This document shows, piece after piece, positions 12,256 to 23,181 of a stretch of 64,000 nucleotides of DNA. The notes below the pieces were generated by a model that was not told where the DNA came from, did not search any database, and was given only the letters and a program-made list of their open reading frames with translations. The translations under genes and the position numbers were made by a program. The DNA comes from Paracyclopina nana (taxonomy: Eukaryota > Arthropoda > Copepoda > Cyclopoida > Cyclopettidae). The first letter of the stretch is position 1; each line of letters begins with the position of its first letter. The stretch is taken from assembly GCA_019096065.1 (NCBI GenBank), contig JAGUCH010000004.1, positions 2,108,001 through 2,172,000 on the forward strand. Direction: 5' to 3'.

Positions 12256-12700
12256 GCAGTTGTGTGCCATTGTGTGTAATTGTGTGCCATAGTGTACCAT
12301 TGCGGGCCGTTGTGTGCCATTTTGTGGGCATCATTGTGTGCCATTGTGCACAATCATAGTGTGTCATTGTCTGCCTTTTGTGCCATCATGTGCAATTGTT
12401 AGCCATTGTGTGCCATTGTGCACCATCATTATGTGTCAGTGTCTGCCTTTTTTTCTATTGTTAGCCATTATATGTCTTCATGGGCTGTTGTGTGCCATTG
12501 TGTGCCAATGCGGGCAGTTGTGTGCCGTTGTGTACTGTTGCAGGCCGTTGTGTGCCATTGTGTGCCATTGTGTGCCATTGTGTGCCATTGTGTGCCATTG
12601 TGTGCCATTGTGTGTCATTGTGTGCCATTGTGTGCCATTGTGTACAATTGTGTGCCATCATTGAGTGCAATTGTGTGCAATTGTGTGCCATAGTGGGCTA
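12256..12700 (-). repeat. 10-bp array in inverted orientation, third block
   Basis: Long, more degenerate array of TTGTGTGCCA units with TTGCGGGCCG and TTGTGCACCA variants. Confidence 0.8.
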
Positions 12701-13239
12701 TTATGTTCTTGGGCTTTGTGCTCTATTACTAATAAGGAATTTCGCACTAATATCCCCAAATTTTGGCATTATCTCAGCATTGGGACCAATTGTTAGAAAA
12801 TTATTTGGTTTGCATTAACTTTAACTCTTTATATTTTACACGTTTTCTGACTAGAGGCACAAAAGCACATAAAGGTCTCAACAGTAATTGCCTAAATTTT
12901 GGCATTATCTAAGCAATGCAAAGTCAGAGAAAATTAGTCAGTTTATTGAAAGATGCATCAAATTATCTTTATTTTTTGTTAAATAGTAAAAGCCAAATTC
13001 TATTTTTTTATAATTTTAAAAGCTACTTTTTTTGGCACACAGCTAAGCTAAAAATCATGGCTCCTAATTCCAAAAATTTTCGCAAACACTGTCTAGCTTA
13101 CATTTAGGAATCAATTATTTTTTTTTTTTTATGTGCGCCTTTTAGTAATTGTGTGCCGATTGTGTGCCTTGTGGGTGGTGTGGGCATTGTGTGCCAATTG
13201 TGGGCATTGTGTGCCTTTTAGTAGGAGCGGTATATTTAT

Positions 13240-14480
13240 TATTATAGGAGCAGCAGTGCCAGGAAAGTTTTGCGCATCCAGAACCATGAAAGGTGCACAA
13301 CACCTGGAATTATACACCTTCTAAATTCTCTTTGGCACCCACTGAGTTGAGCTGGGGCAAAAAATTCTCATTTTATCGCGGACTTTTTGATCGAGAGCCC
13401 CCTTCTTCAGCATATATATATTGTGGCCCTATAAATATGGCTGAAGAAAAAAGTTTAGCACATGTAAAATCGCGATAGGTGCATAACACCTGAGATTTTA
13501 CACCTTCTAAATTCTCTTTGGCACCCACTGAGGAGATCCAGGCCAAAAAAGTCGAGTTCCATCCGTGAATTTTTGATCGCGAGGCATTTTCCGTTTGCGA
13601 GTACCAGTTGCTACTATAGGAGCAGCAGTGCCAGGAAAGTTTTGCGCATCCAGAACCATGAAAGGAGCGCAACACCTGACAGTTTGCACCTTCTAAATTA
13701 TCTTTGGCACCCACTGAGATGAGCTGGGGCAAAAAATTCGCATTTTATTGCAGACTTTTTGAGCGAGAGCCCACTTCTTCGGCATATATACTATTATTTT
13801 GGCCCTCTATATAAATGGCTGAAGAAAAAAGTTTAGCACATGTAAAATCGCGATAGGTGCATAACACCTGAAATTTTACACCTTCTAAATTCTCTTTGGC
13901 ACCCACTGAGGAGATCCAGGCCAAAAAAGTCGAGTTCCATCCGTGAATTTTTGAGCGCGAGGCGTTTTCCGTTTGCGAGTAGCAGTTGCTACTATAGGAG
14001 CAGCAGTGCCAGGAAAGTTTTGCGCATCCAGAACCATGAAAGGTGCACAACACCTGACAGTTTGCACCTTCTAAATTATCTTTGGCACCCACTGAGGTGA
14101 TCTAGGCCAAAAAATTTGCATTTTATTGCGGACTTTTTGAGCGAGAGCCCACTTCTTCAGCACATGCTATTATTGTGGCCCCATATAAATATGGCTCCAG
14201 AAAAGAGTTTTGCACACCTAAAATCGCAATAGTTGCACAACACCTGAAAGTTTGCACCTTCTAAATTCTCTTTGGCACCCACTGAGGTGATCCAGGCCAA
14301 AAAAGTCGAGTTCCATCCGTTTTTGAGCGCGAGCCTTTTTCATCCGTGAGTAGCAGTTGTTATTATTTGAGCTCTGGCTATCACATGAAAGTTTTGCGCA
14401 TCCAGAACCATGAAAGGTGCACAACACCTGAAAGTTTACACCTTCTAAATTCTCTTTGGCACCCCCTGAGCTGAGCTGGA
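13240..14480 (-). repeat. About 190-bp subrepeats, right inner block
   Basis: About seven inverted copies of the unit also seen at 7650-8160. Hallmarks recurring in each are ACCTTCTAAATT(C/A)TCTTTGGCACCC and GTTTTGCGCATCCAGAACC. A short GTGTGCC-rich stretch at 13140-13225 precedes it. The last copy runs into the right arm at 14325. Confidence 0.75.
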
Positions 14481-15715
14481 GCAAAAAAGTGACTTGCCAT
14501 TGCTCATCTTGGCTGCAATCAAAAGAGCTCTTTATTGAATTTATTTTCAATTTTTGTTCATACGAAACTTTGGCACTCCTGGTTGAAGAAGGGAGCATAT
14601 CACCATGAAAAATAGACTGTCTTTCATCTCCTTGCTTCCATTTGAGTTGATTCAGCCTAAAAAATCCACTTTCCAGCCTTGGTCTTGGCTGTGATCCATG
14701 CTGCCTTTCATTGAACCATTGGCAGCTGAGTTGGCAAATACGCTCTGGTAGCCCTGGAAGCAGTCAGCTGATGATCACCATCAAAGTTGAACTTGAAATC
14801 ATCTCATGGGATGCCAAAGGAGTGATACAGCTCAAAAAATCCTCACCTGATCAGAGAACTTGGCCATCGAGGCCCTCGAAGACTTTCTGTAGCCAAATCA
14901 CCAATGCCACAAGTGAACTCCGAGCCCCCTGGATCAAGCTGACCTTGCTGTACCTTGACTGTTAGCCTTGAAATCATCTGTTGGGACCCTAAAGGAGTGA
15001 TCAAGGCCAAATGGTCAACAATCTGTCCCCAGAATTGGCAGCAAGGCCCTTGGAATTGTCACTGAATCGAAATGGCCGTCGCGATGGCTCGGCTCCAAGG
15101 CTCCTGGCTGGGCCTGGCCTAGCCCTACCAAGGAAGTTGGACCTGATACCAACCACTGAGACCCTAGAGGTCTCCTCCAGACCAAATGGCCCACACTCCA
15201 GCCATCAACTTGGCCACTGTGACCAATCGAGAATTTTTGACAGAAGAAAAGTAGCCATTTTGTTACTACTGTGAAAAAGTGAATTTTGTCCAACTTTGAG
15301 AGCTCGTAGCGGACAAACGAGGAATAACACCATCCCAAATTTTTTCTTGGTACTAATTTGGATCTTTATCTGCCATTTGGAGCAAAAAAATCCAAAATCC
15401 ATCCGTAGCCTTTGGAGATAATCGGCCTCAAAGTTGGGTCCGAAAACTCAAATTTTGGCTTTTTTTGGCCTTGCCGAGGACTTTTTCCAACTTTTTTCCC
15501 CTGACATCTGGACACTCCCCAGGGGCCTCAAGAATTGGGGCATATTTGATTTTGGCTGCCCTCCACTCCTCCAGCCACGCCCCCGCAAAGATTTGCCTTG
15601 TTTCAATCAGCTGATAAGACCAGGCCCCATTTGACCCCCTTAGAGCATCCTGGGGGCCGCCAAACTTGAAACCCCATCAAACCACATGGTGACAAGGGGT
15701 TTGGGCCCAAAATTG
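14325..15715 (-). repeat. Right inverted arm, proximal part
   Basis: Reverse complement of 6418-7808 within the left arm. It stops at the 10-bp target duplication CCCAAAATTG (15706-15715); the arm's last 57 bp lie beyond the nested element at 20832-20888. Confidence 0.9.
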
Positions 15716-15799
15716 GTAGTGGCCAGATGTCCAGCGACACAGAAATCGCGAAACTTGTGCCATACAGGCCAGCCCAGAGTAGGCACACAGAATGACTTG

Positions 15800-16980
15800 A
15801 GCCTACAATTGGTGGCGCAGTGGCGCTGGGGTCAATGACCAATAATAAAGTTCGCGCACGCTTGTGGCTTGTGGGCATGTGGATGCCATTTTTTTATTTG
15901 AAACTTCATGTGGCGCAGTGGCTCAGTGGCGCAGAGGTCAATGGCCCATAATAAAGTCCGCGCTCGCTTGTGGGCATGTGGATGCCAGTTTTTATTTGAA
16001 ACTTCATGTGGCGCAGTGGCTCAGTGGCGCAGAGGTCAATGGCCCATAATAAAGTCCGCGCTCGCTTGTGGGCATGTGGATGCCAGTTTTTATTTGAAAC
16101 TTCATGTGGCGCAGTGGCTCAGTGGCGCAGAGGTCAATGGCCCATAATAAAGTCCGCGCTCGCTTGTGGGCATGTGGATGCCAGTTTTTATTTGAAACTT
16201 CATGTGGCGCAGTGGCTCAGTGGCGCAGAGGTCAATGGCCCATAATAAAGTCCGCGCTCGCTTGTGGGCATGTGGATGCCAGTTTTTATTTGAAACTTCA
16301 TGTGGCGCAGTGGCTCAGTGGCGCAGAGGTCAACAGCCAATAATAAAGTCCGCGCTCGCTATTGGTGGGCATGTGAATGCCAATTTTTATTTGAAACTTC
16401 ATGTGGCGCAGTGGCTCAGTGGCGCAGGGGTCAATGACCAATAATAAAGTTCACGCACGCATGTGGCTTGTGGGCATGTGGATGCCATTTTTTATTAGAA
16501 ACTTCATGTGGCGCAGTGGCTCAGTGGTGCAGAGGTAACGGGCCATTAATTAAGTCCATGCACGCACGCGTGTGGCTTGAGAGCATGTCGATGCCATTTT
16601 TTTATTTGACATGTGGCGCAGTGGCTCAGTGGCACAGGGGTCAATGACCAATAATAAAGTTCGCGCACGCTTGTGGCTTGTGGGCATGTGGATGCCATTT
16701 TTTATTAGAAACTTCATGTGGCGCAGTGGCTCAGTGGCGCAGAGGTAACCGGCCATTAATAAAGTCCACGCACGCACGCGTGTGGCTTGAGAGCATGTCG
16801 ATGCCATTTTTTTATTTGACATGTGGCGCAGTGGCTCAGTGGCACAGGGGTCAATGACCAATAATAAAGTTCGCGCAAGCTTGTGGCTTGTGGGCATGTG
16901 GATGCCATTTTTTTATTTGAAACTTCATGTGGCGCAGTGGCTCAGTGGCGCAGAGGTCGATGGCCAGTTAATAAAGTCCG
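15800..16980 (+). repeat. 98-bp tandem array, left
   Basis: About twelve units. The central ones are almost identical with an exact 98-bp period; those after 16440 are more variable. Each holds GTGGCGCAGTGGCTCAGTGG, a TAATAAAGTCCGC segment and a TTATTTGAAACTTCAT segment. The overlapping frames of about 80 codons that repeat every 98 bp are an artefact of the array. Confidence 0.9.
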
Positions 16981-17044
16981 CTCCACAGTGGCTCAAAAAG
17001 CCTTTTGGACGCGCACGGGAAAAAAACTCGCGAAATCGTAGGAG

Positions 17045-19700
17045 TCTATTTTCATAGCTCAAAAATATAGTTGCCAAAAAATATGCTAGCTTCAGTTAGT
17101 TTTTTCACTAGGAGACTAGCCTGGTCAAAACTAGATGAAACAAAGGCCAAAGTTTGGCCTTAGTTAAAAAATGCAATTTTGCTCAGGCAATTATTCACGT
17201 TACGCGAGTTTCGCTCCTAGCTCAAAAATAGTTGCCAAAAAATATGCTAGTTTCAGTTCTTATTTTGACACTAGGAGACTAGCCTTGTCAAAACTAGATG
17301 AAACAAAGGCCAAAGTTTGGCCTTTGTCAAAAAATGCAATTTTGCTCAGGCAATTATTCACGTTACGCGAGTTTCGCTCCTAGCTTAAAAAATGTTCAAA
17401 AAACATGCTAACTTCAGTTAGTTTTTTCACCAGGAGACCAGTCATGTCAAAACTAGATGAAACAAAGGCCAAAGTTTGGCCTTTGTCAAAAAATGCAATT
17501 TTGCTCTTGCAATTATTCATGTTACGCGAGTTTCGCTCCTAGCTTAAAAAATGTTCAAAAAACATGCTAACTTCAGTTAGTTTTTTCACCAGGAGACCAG
17601 TCATGTCAAAACTAGATGAAACAAAGGTTAAAAAATGCAATTTTGCTCAGGCAATTATTCACGTAACGCGAGATTCGCTACTAGCTCAAAAAAAGTTGCC
17701 AAAAAACATGCTAACTTCAGTTAGTTTTTTCACTAGGAGACTAGCCTGGTCAAAACTAGATGAAACAAAGGCCAAAGTTTGGCCTTAGTTAAAAAATGCA
17801 ATTTTGCTCAGGCAATTATTCACGTTACGCGAGTTTCGCTCCTAGCTCAAAAAGTTGCCAAAAAATATGCTAGTTTCAGTTAGTTTTTTCACTCGGAGAC
17901 TAGCCTGGTCAAAACTAGATGAAACAAAGGCCAAAGTTTGGCCGTTGTCAAAAAATGCAATTTTGCTCTTGCAATTATTCATGTTACGCGAGTTTCGCTC
18001 CTAGCTTAAAAAATGTTCAAAAAACATGCTAACTTCAGTTAGTTTTTTCACTAGGAGACTAGCCTGGTCAAAACTAGATGAAACAAAGGCCAAAGTTTGG
18101 CCTTTGTCAAAAAATGCAATTTTGCTCTTGCAATTATTCACGTTACGCGATTTTCGCTCCTAGCTCAAAAAGTTGCCAAAAAATATGCTAGTTTCAGTTC
18201 TTATTTTGCATTAGGTGACCAGTCATGTCAAAACTAGATGAAACAAAGGCCAAGGTTTGGCCTTTGCGAAAAAATGCAATTTTGCTCAGGCAATTAATCA
18301 CGTTACGCGAGTTTCGCTCCTAGCTCAAAAGTTGCCAAAAATATGCTAGATTCAGTTAGTTTTTCACTCGGAGACTAGCCTGGTCAAAACTAGATGAAAC
18401 AAAGGCCAAAGTTTGGCCGTTGTCAAAAATGCAATTTTGCTCTTGCAATTATTCATGTTACGCGAGTTTCGCTCCTAGCTTAAAAAATGTTCAAAAAACA
18501 TGCTAACTTCAGTTAGTTTTTTCACTAGGAGACTAGCCTTGTCAAAACTAGATGAAACAAAGGCCAAAGTTTGGCCTTTGTTAAAAAATGCAATTTTGCT
18601 CAGGCAATTATTCACGTTACGCGATTTTCGCTCCTAGCTCAAAAAGTTGCCAAAAAATATGCTAGATTCAGTTAGTTTTTTCACTCGGAGACTAGCCTGG
18701 TCAAAACTAGATGAAACAAAGGCCAAAGTTTGGCCTTTGTCAAAAAATGCAATTTTGCTCAGGCAATTATTCATGTTACGCGAGTTTCGCTCCTAGCTTA
18801 AAAAATGTTCAAAAAACATGCTAACTTCAGTTAGTTTTTTCACTAGGAGACTAGCCTGGTCAAAACTAGATGAAACAAAGGCCAAAGTTCGGCCTTAGTT
18901 AAAAAATGCAATTTTGCTCAGGCAATTATTCACGTTACGCGATTTTCGCTCCTAGCTCAAAAAGTTGCCAAAAAATATGCTAGATTCAGTTAGTTTTTTC
19001 ACTCGGAGACTAGCCTGGTCAAAACTAGATGAAACAAAGGCCAAAGTTTGGCCTTTGTCAAAAAATGCAATTTTGCTCTTGCAATTATTCATGTTACGCG
19101 AGTTTCGCTCCTAGCTTAAAAAATGTTCAAAAAACATGCTAACTTCAGTTAGTTTTTTCACTAGGAGACCAGTCATGTCAAAACTAGATTAAACAAAGGC
19201 CTTTGTTAAAAAATGCAATTTTGCTCAGGCAATTATTCACGTTACGCGATTTTCGCTCCTAGCTCAAAAAGTTGCCAAAAAATATGCTAGATTCAGTTCT
19301 TATTTTGCACTAGGTGACCAGTTATGTCAAAACTAGATGAAACAAAGGCCAAAGTTTGGCCTTTGTTAAAAAATGCAATTTTGCTCAGGCAATTATTCAC
19401 GTAACGCGAGATTCGCTACTAGCTCAAAAAAAGTTGCCAAAAAATATGCTAGCTTCAGTTAGTTTTTTCACCAGGAGACCAGTCATGTCAAAACTAGATG
19501 AAACAAAGGCCAAAGTTTGGCCTTTGTCAAAAAATGCAATTTTGCTCTTGCAATTATTCATGTTACGCGAGTTTCGCTCCTAGCTTAAAAAATGTTCAAA
19601 AAACATGCTAACTTCAGTTAGTTTTTTCACTAGGAGACTATCCTGGTCTAAACTAGATGAAACAAAGGCCAAAGTTTGGCCTTTGTCCAAAAATGCTGCT
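17045..19700 (+). repeat. Tandem array of about 160-bp units
   Basis: About sixteen units marked by GTCAAAACTAGATGAAACAA, AAATGCAATTTTGCTC and CGCGAGTTTCGCTCCTAGCT. Variant units (for example TTCAAAAAACATGCTAAC versus TTGCCAAAAAATATGCTAG) alternate, as expected from unequal exchange. No coding capacity. Confidence 0.9.
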
Positions 19701-19850
19701 GATGTACAACGCGTTGGCGTGTCAGCTCAGCGGTCAACTGAACATTGCTAAAACGAACCGAACTTGGCTGGAACAAGCTGGACTTAACTGATCAAGTAAG
19801 GTTGCTGTTTTAGCAACGTAAATTGACTAAAAATTCGAATATGGGATCGC
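19701..19850. other. Unique spacer between the two inner arrays
   Basis: About 150 bp of non-repeated sequence with CAACGCGTTGGCGTGTCAGC. It is the only unique internal sequence of the nested element and the best probe for it. Confidence 0.6.
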
Positions 19851-19854
19851 CCTA

Positions 19855-20735
19855 ATAGCGCGCGCGGACTTTATTATAGGCCGTTTACCTCTGCGCCAAT
19901 GAGCCACTGCGCCACATGAAGTTTCAAATAAAAATTGCCATTCACATGCCCGCACCAATAGCGCGCACGGACTTTATTATAGGCCGTTCACCTCTGCGCC
20001 ACTGAGCCACTGCGCCACATGAAGTTTCAAAGAAAAAAATGGCATTCACATGCCCTCCAATAGCGAGCGCGGACTTTATTATGGGCCGTTGACCTCTGCG
20101 CCACTGAGCCACTGCGCCAGATGAAGTTTCAAAGAAAAAATGGCATTCACATGCCCACCAATAGCGAGCTCGGACTTTATTATTGGCTGTTGACCTCTGC
20201 GCCACTGAGCCACTGCGCCACATGAAGTTTCAAATAAAAATTGGCATTCACATGCCCACCAATAGCGAGCTCGGACTTTATTATTGGCTGTTGACCTCTG
20301 CACCACTGAGCCACTGCGCCACATGAAGTTTCAAAGAAAAAATGGCATTCACATGCCCACCAATAGCGAGCGCGGACTTTATTATGGGCCGTTGACCTCT
20401 GCGCCACTGAGCCACTGCGCCACATGAAGTTTCAAATAAAAATTGGCATTCACATGCCCACCAATAGCGAGCTCGGACTTTATTATTGGCTGTTGACCTC
20501 TGTGCCACTGAGCCACTGCGCCACATGAAGTTTCAAAGAAAAAATGGCATTCACATGCCCACCAATAGCGAGCGCGGACTTTATTATGGGCCGTTGACCT
20601 CTGCGCCACTGAGCCACTGCGCCACATGAAGTTTCAAATAAAAATTGGCATTCACATGCCCACCAATAGCGAGCGCGGACTTTATTATTGGCTGTTGACC
20701 TCTGCGCCACTGAGCCACTGCGCCACACGAAGTTT
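19855..20735 (-). repeat. 101-bp tandem array, right, inverted
   Basis: About nine units with an exact 101-bp period over most of the array, the inverse of the 98-bp units on the left. Two alternating variants (TTATGGGCCG and TTATTGGCTG) suggest a 202-bp higher-order unit. Confidence 0.9.
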
Positions 20736-21484
20736 CAAATAAAACTCATTCATTTGAGTCCTATGCCTGACTGATGGCACAAATTTCGCGATTTCTGTGT
20801 CGCTGGACACCTGGCCACTGCCCCAAAATTGAAAAATCAAACCCGAATCGATGTATCAAACGAAGCCCCGCGATGAAAAATCAGTCAGTTAAATCGTATA
20901 AAAAGATAAAGACTCCTTTTTTGTGGATATTCGTCGAAATTATTTTCAATGAAAGATTTGAAAATGATGGTACATACTAAATACCGCGCACAAACGCAAC
21001 GCATCGCACACTACTAAATACCGCACACTCTTTAATACCGCACGCTACTTTTTATATTACATAAATGAACTTATGAAACTGGCTGGAGGATAACACAAAT
21101 TATTTTATAGTGAGGAAAAAACGTGGAAGCATGAATACATCTTTGTGTGAATCATGATAGCTCAACCAGAATCTGTTTTTGTCTTATGCCATTTTTTAAG
21201 TGTGTGCGGTATTTAGTATGTTTGCATACTAAATACTGCACACTATTAAGGCTTCTACAAGCTACACTACAAAGCTGTTGTTTTGCACGCATATACTAAA
21301 TACTGCCCACAATCGCGCACAAACGCGCACTATAGCGCGCGCTACCGCGCACAAACGCGCACGAACGCGCACTATCGCACCCAAACGTGCAAATACTAAA
21401 TACTGCCCACAAATGATAACTAATTCATATTTACTAAAAAATTAATCATTTAATCTCTTCTAAAACCTGACTCAGACCTGTTGC

Positions 21485-22070
21485 AGTATCAACAAACTAC
21501 TAAGCACTGCCAAAGTACTTAAAGTTGACAGGCATAAACTAGAAATAGAAAAATGAGTCATTTACTCTCTTTTGAGACCTGACCCAGCATTCTTGGCCCA
21601 ATGCTGAGTTTTGCTGAGAATTTGAGGCACCTGAGTCAACTCCAACATGTAGATAAAGCATGGATCTAAAAAATCCGTTTTTTGGCTGCCCTGAAACGCC
21701 CACAGTAGTACTTTTTTTCAGCGAAGACCAGACTCAGCATTCTTTATGCTTTGCTGTCCTCTGCTGAAAATTTGAGGCAGCTGAGTCCATTTTAAGGGCC
21801 GATTTCAGCAGTATCAACACACTGCTAAGCATGGCCAATGTACAGAAAGTTGACAGGCATAAACTAGAAACAGAAAAATGAGTCATTTACTCTCTTTTGA
21901 GACCTGACCCAGCATTCTTGACCCAATGCTGAGTTTTGCTGAGTATTTAAGGCACCTGAGTCAACTCCAACATGTAGATCAAGCAAGGATCTACAAAATC
22001 CGTTTTTTGGCTGCCCTGAAACACCCACAGTTTTACTTTTTTTCAGCTAAGACCAGACTCAGCATTTACT
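21485..22070 (+). repeat. Direct duplication of about 325 bp
   Basis: The segment with GAGTCATTTACTCTCTTTTG and CCAACATGTAGAT occurs at about 21485-21750 and 21810-22070. A third partial copy begins at 22302, immediately after a MITE. Confidence 0.75.
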
Positions 22071-22076
22071 CATTTA

Positions 22077-22298
22077 GGGCCTGTTCACCTGCTTATTATG
22101 GCCGTTATTTTGGCAAAATATTGGAGAGAAATACTGAGAAACTGAGGATTTTTATATAGGTGTAGGATGGCTTTTGGTACCAATTTACCGATTCCGAAGT
22201 CAAAATCTAAAAAATGATTTTACAAATACCACATATTTGCAAATTTCATCATAATATCGCGCGTTATTTTGCTGATAATAATGCAGGTGAACAGGGCC
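22077..22298 (+). mobile_element. 222-bp Harbinger/Tourist-like MITE, copy 1
   Basis: Inverted ends GGGCCTGTTCACCTGC, flanked by TTA on each side (22074-22076, 22299-22301). Size, ends and 3-bp TTA duplication fit PIF/Harbinger MITEs. It interrupts the 325-bp direct repeat. Confidence 0.8.
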
Positions 22299-22658
22299 TT
22301 AGTCATTTACTCTCTTTTGAGACCTGACCCTGCATTCTTGACCCAATGCTGAGTTTTGCTGAGAATTTGACGTACGTTTGTGCGCGATAGTGCGTGATCG
22401 TGGGCAGTATTTAGTATGGGCCTGTTTTGCATTATAATTTTTGACTCAAATTTGACCTTATCAAGAATTTCGGGTTTTCTTAGCACTCAAAATGAGTCAA
22501 AAGTTTGACTTTGCCTCACATTTTGAGTCAAGTTGCCTCAAATTATCTGTTACAACTGGCATTTTGACTCAAAATTCGGGTTTTCTTAGCAGTTATGCAG
22601 AAGTATAGCGCAAGTTTTTCGCTCTTGCCAACTCAAAATGCGTCGAAAGTTTGACTTA

Positions 22659-22880
22659 GGCCCTGTTCACCGGCAATATTATCAACAAAATTACGCGCGA
22701 TATTATGCTGATATTTGCAAATATCCGGTATTTGTAAAATCATATTTCAGATTTTGACTTCGGAATCGCTCTATTGGCACAAAAAGCCACCCTACACCAA
22801 TAATAAAATTCTCAGTTTCTCAGTATTTCTCTCCAATATTTTGCCAAAATAACGACCATAATAAGCAGGTGAACAGGCCC
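22659..22880 (-). mobile_element. 222-bp Harbinger/Tourist-like MITE, copy 2
   Basis: Same length as copy 1 and its reverse complement with scattered changes. TTA flanks at 22656-22658 and 22881-22883. Confidence 0.8.
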
Positions 22881-23181
22881 TTAGCTGGAATGCTCATCTG
22901 TAAATACTAAATACTTGTTTGAAAAAAAGCAGCCAAATAATTCTTAAAACGTTCTTGAAAAAAAAAATATTGCTATAGCCCGCATAGTTTATATGTCAAA
23001 ACTACTTATTTAACAGGCAGTTTAAAGCACTAAGTGATTTTTTTTAATTATATGTGTGTATTATAAAAATTGCCTGTTGTATTTTTCAAATGCATTTGCA
23101 TTTTTTTCCTCTGTGCGGTATTTAGTATTGTGTGGTATTTAGTAGTGTGCGTTGCGGTGCGTTTGTGTGCAGTATTTATTA

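Larger units (their letters stand above)
15716..20821. mobile_element. Nested palindromic repeat element with 10-bp TSD (MULE-like?)
   Basis: 5106 bp. The ends are inverted: G(T/C)AGTGGCCAG then TGTCCAGCGACAC, matching for about 48 bp (15716-15763 versus about 20774-20821). CCCAAAATTG flanks both sides (15706-15715, 20822-20831). The left arm of the host element shows the uninterrupted sequence, which proves insertion. The interior is a left 98-bp array, a central 160-bp array and a right 101-bp array in opposite orientation. It has no coding capacity. A TSD of 9-10 bp is typical of Mutator-like elements; assignment is inference from that alone. Confidence 0.85.
6361..20888. mobile_element. 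Giant foldback-type transposon, split by a nested element
   Basis: The left arm 6361-7808 (1448 bp) is an inverted copy of 14325-15715 plus 20832-20888 (1391+57 = 1448 bp). Only a few substitutions were noticed and there is no net indel. Both outer ends are bordered by TTAA (6357-6360 and 20889-20892), with termini CAGACTGATTTTTC and its near-inverted copy. Inside the arms are inverted blocks of about 190-bp repeats, then mirror-image 10-bp arrays. No transposase is visible, so it is non-autonomous. Long arms built from tandem units resemble Foldback elements. The TTAA duplication is typical of piggyBac-type integration; assigning it to that superfamily is inference. Without the nested 5.1-kb element and its duplicated target it would be about 9.4 kb. 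Confidence 0.8.
20977..23179. mobile_element. Composite of TACTAAATAC-ended repeats
   Basis: Inverted ends: CTAAATACCGCGCACAAACG at left, and at right the inverse ending GCAGTATTTAT, both next to a TA dinucleotide (20975-20976, 23180-23181). The ends also contain a second inner TACTAAATACCGCAC. Further copies in both orientations lie near 21210, 21293, 21393, 22410, 22905 and 23115. The pair at about 21393 and 22425 forms an inner TACTAAATACTGCCCAC inverted repeat. This looks like several insertions of one short-TIR family into each other. TA duplication would fit Tc1/mariner-type MITEs; no transposase is seen. Confidence 0.6.

Noticed and set aside
8577..12700. CRISPR-like regular repeats
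   Set aside because: No unique spacers between repeats and the genome is eukaryotic. These are simple satellite arrays.
15864..16444. Series of near-identical 80-codon frames every 98 bp
   Set aside because: Tandem non-coding repeat. The same frames recur mechanically and are mirrored in the right array at 19942-20728.
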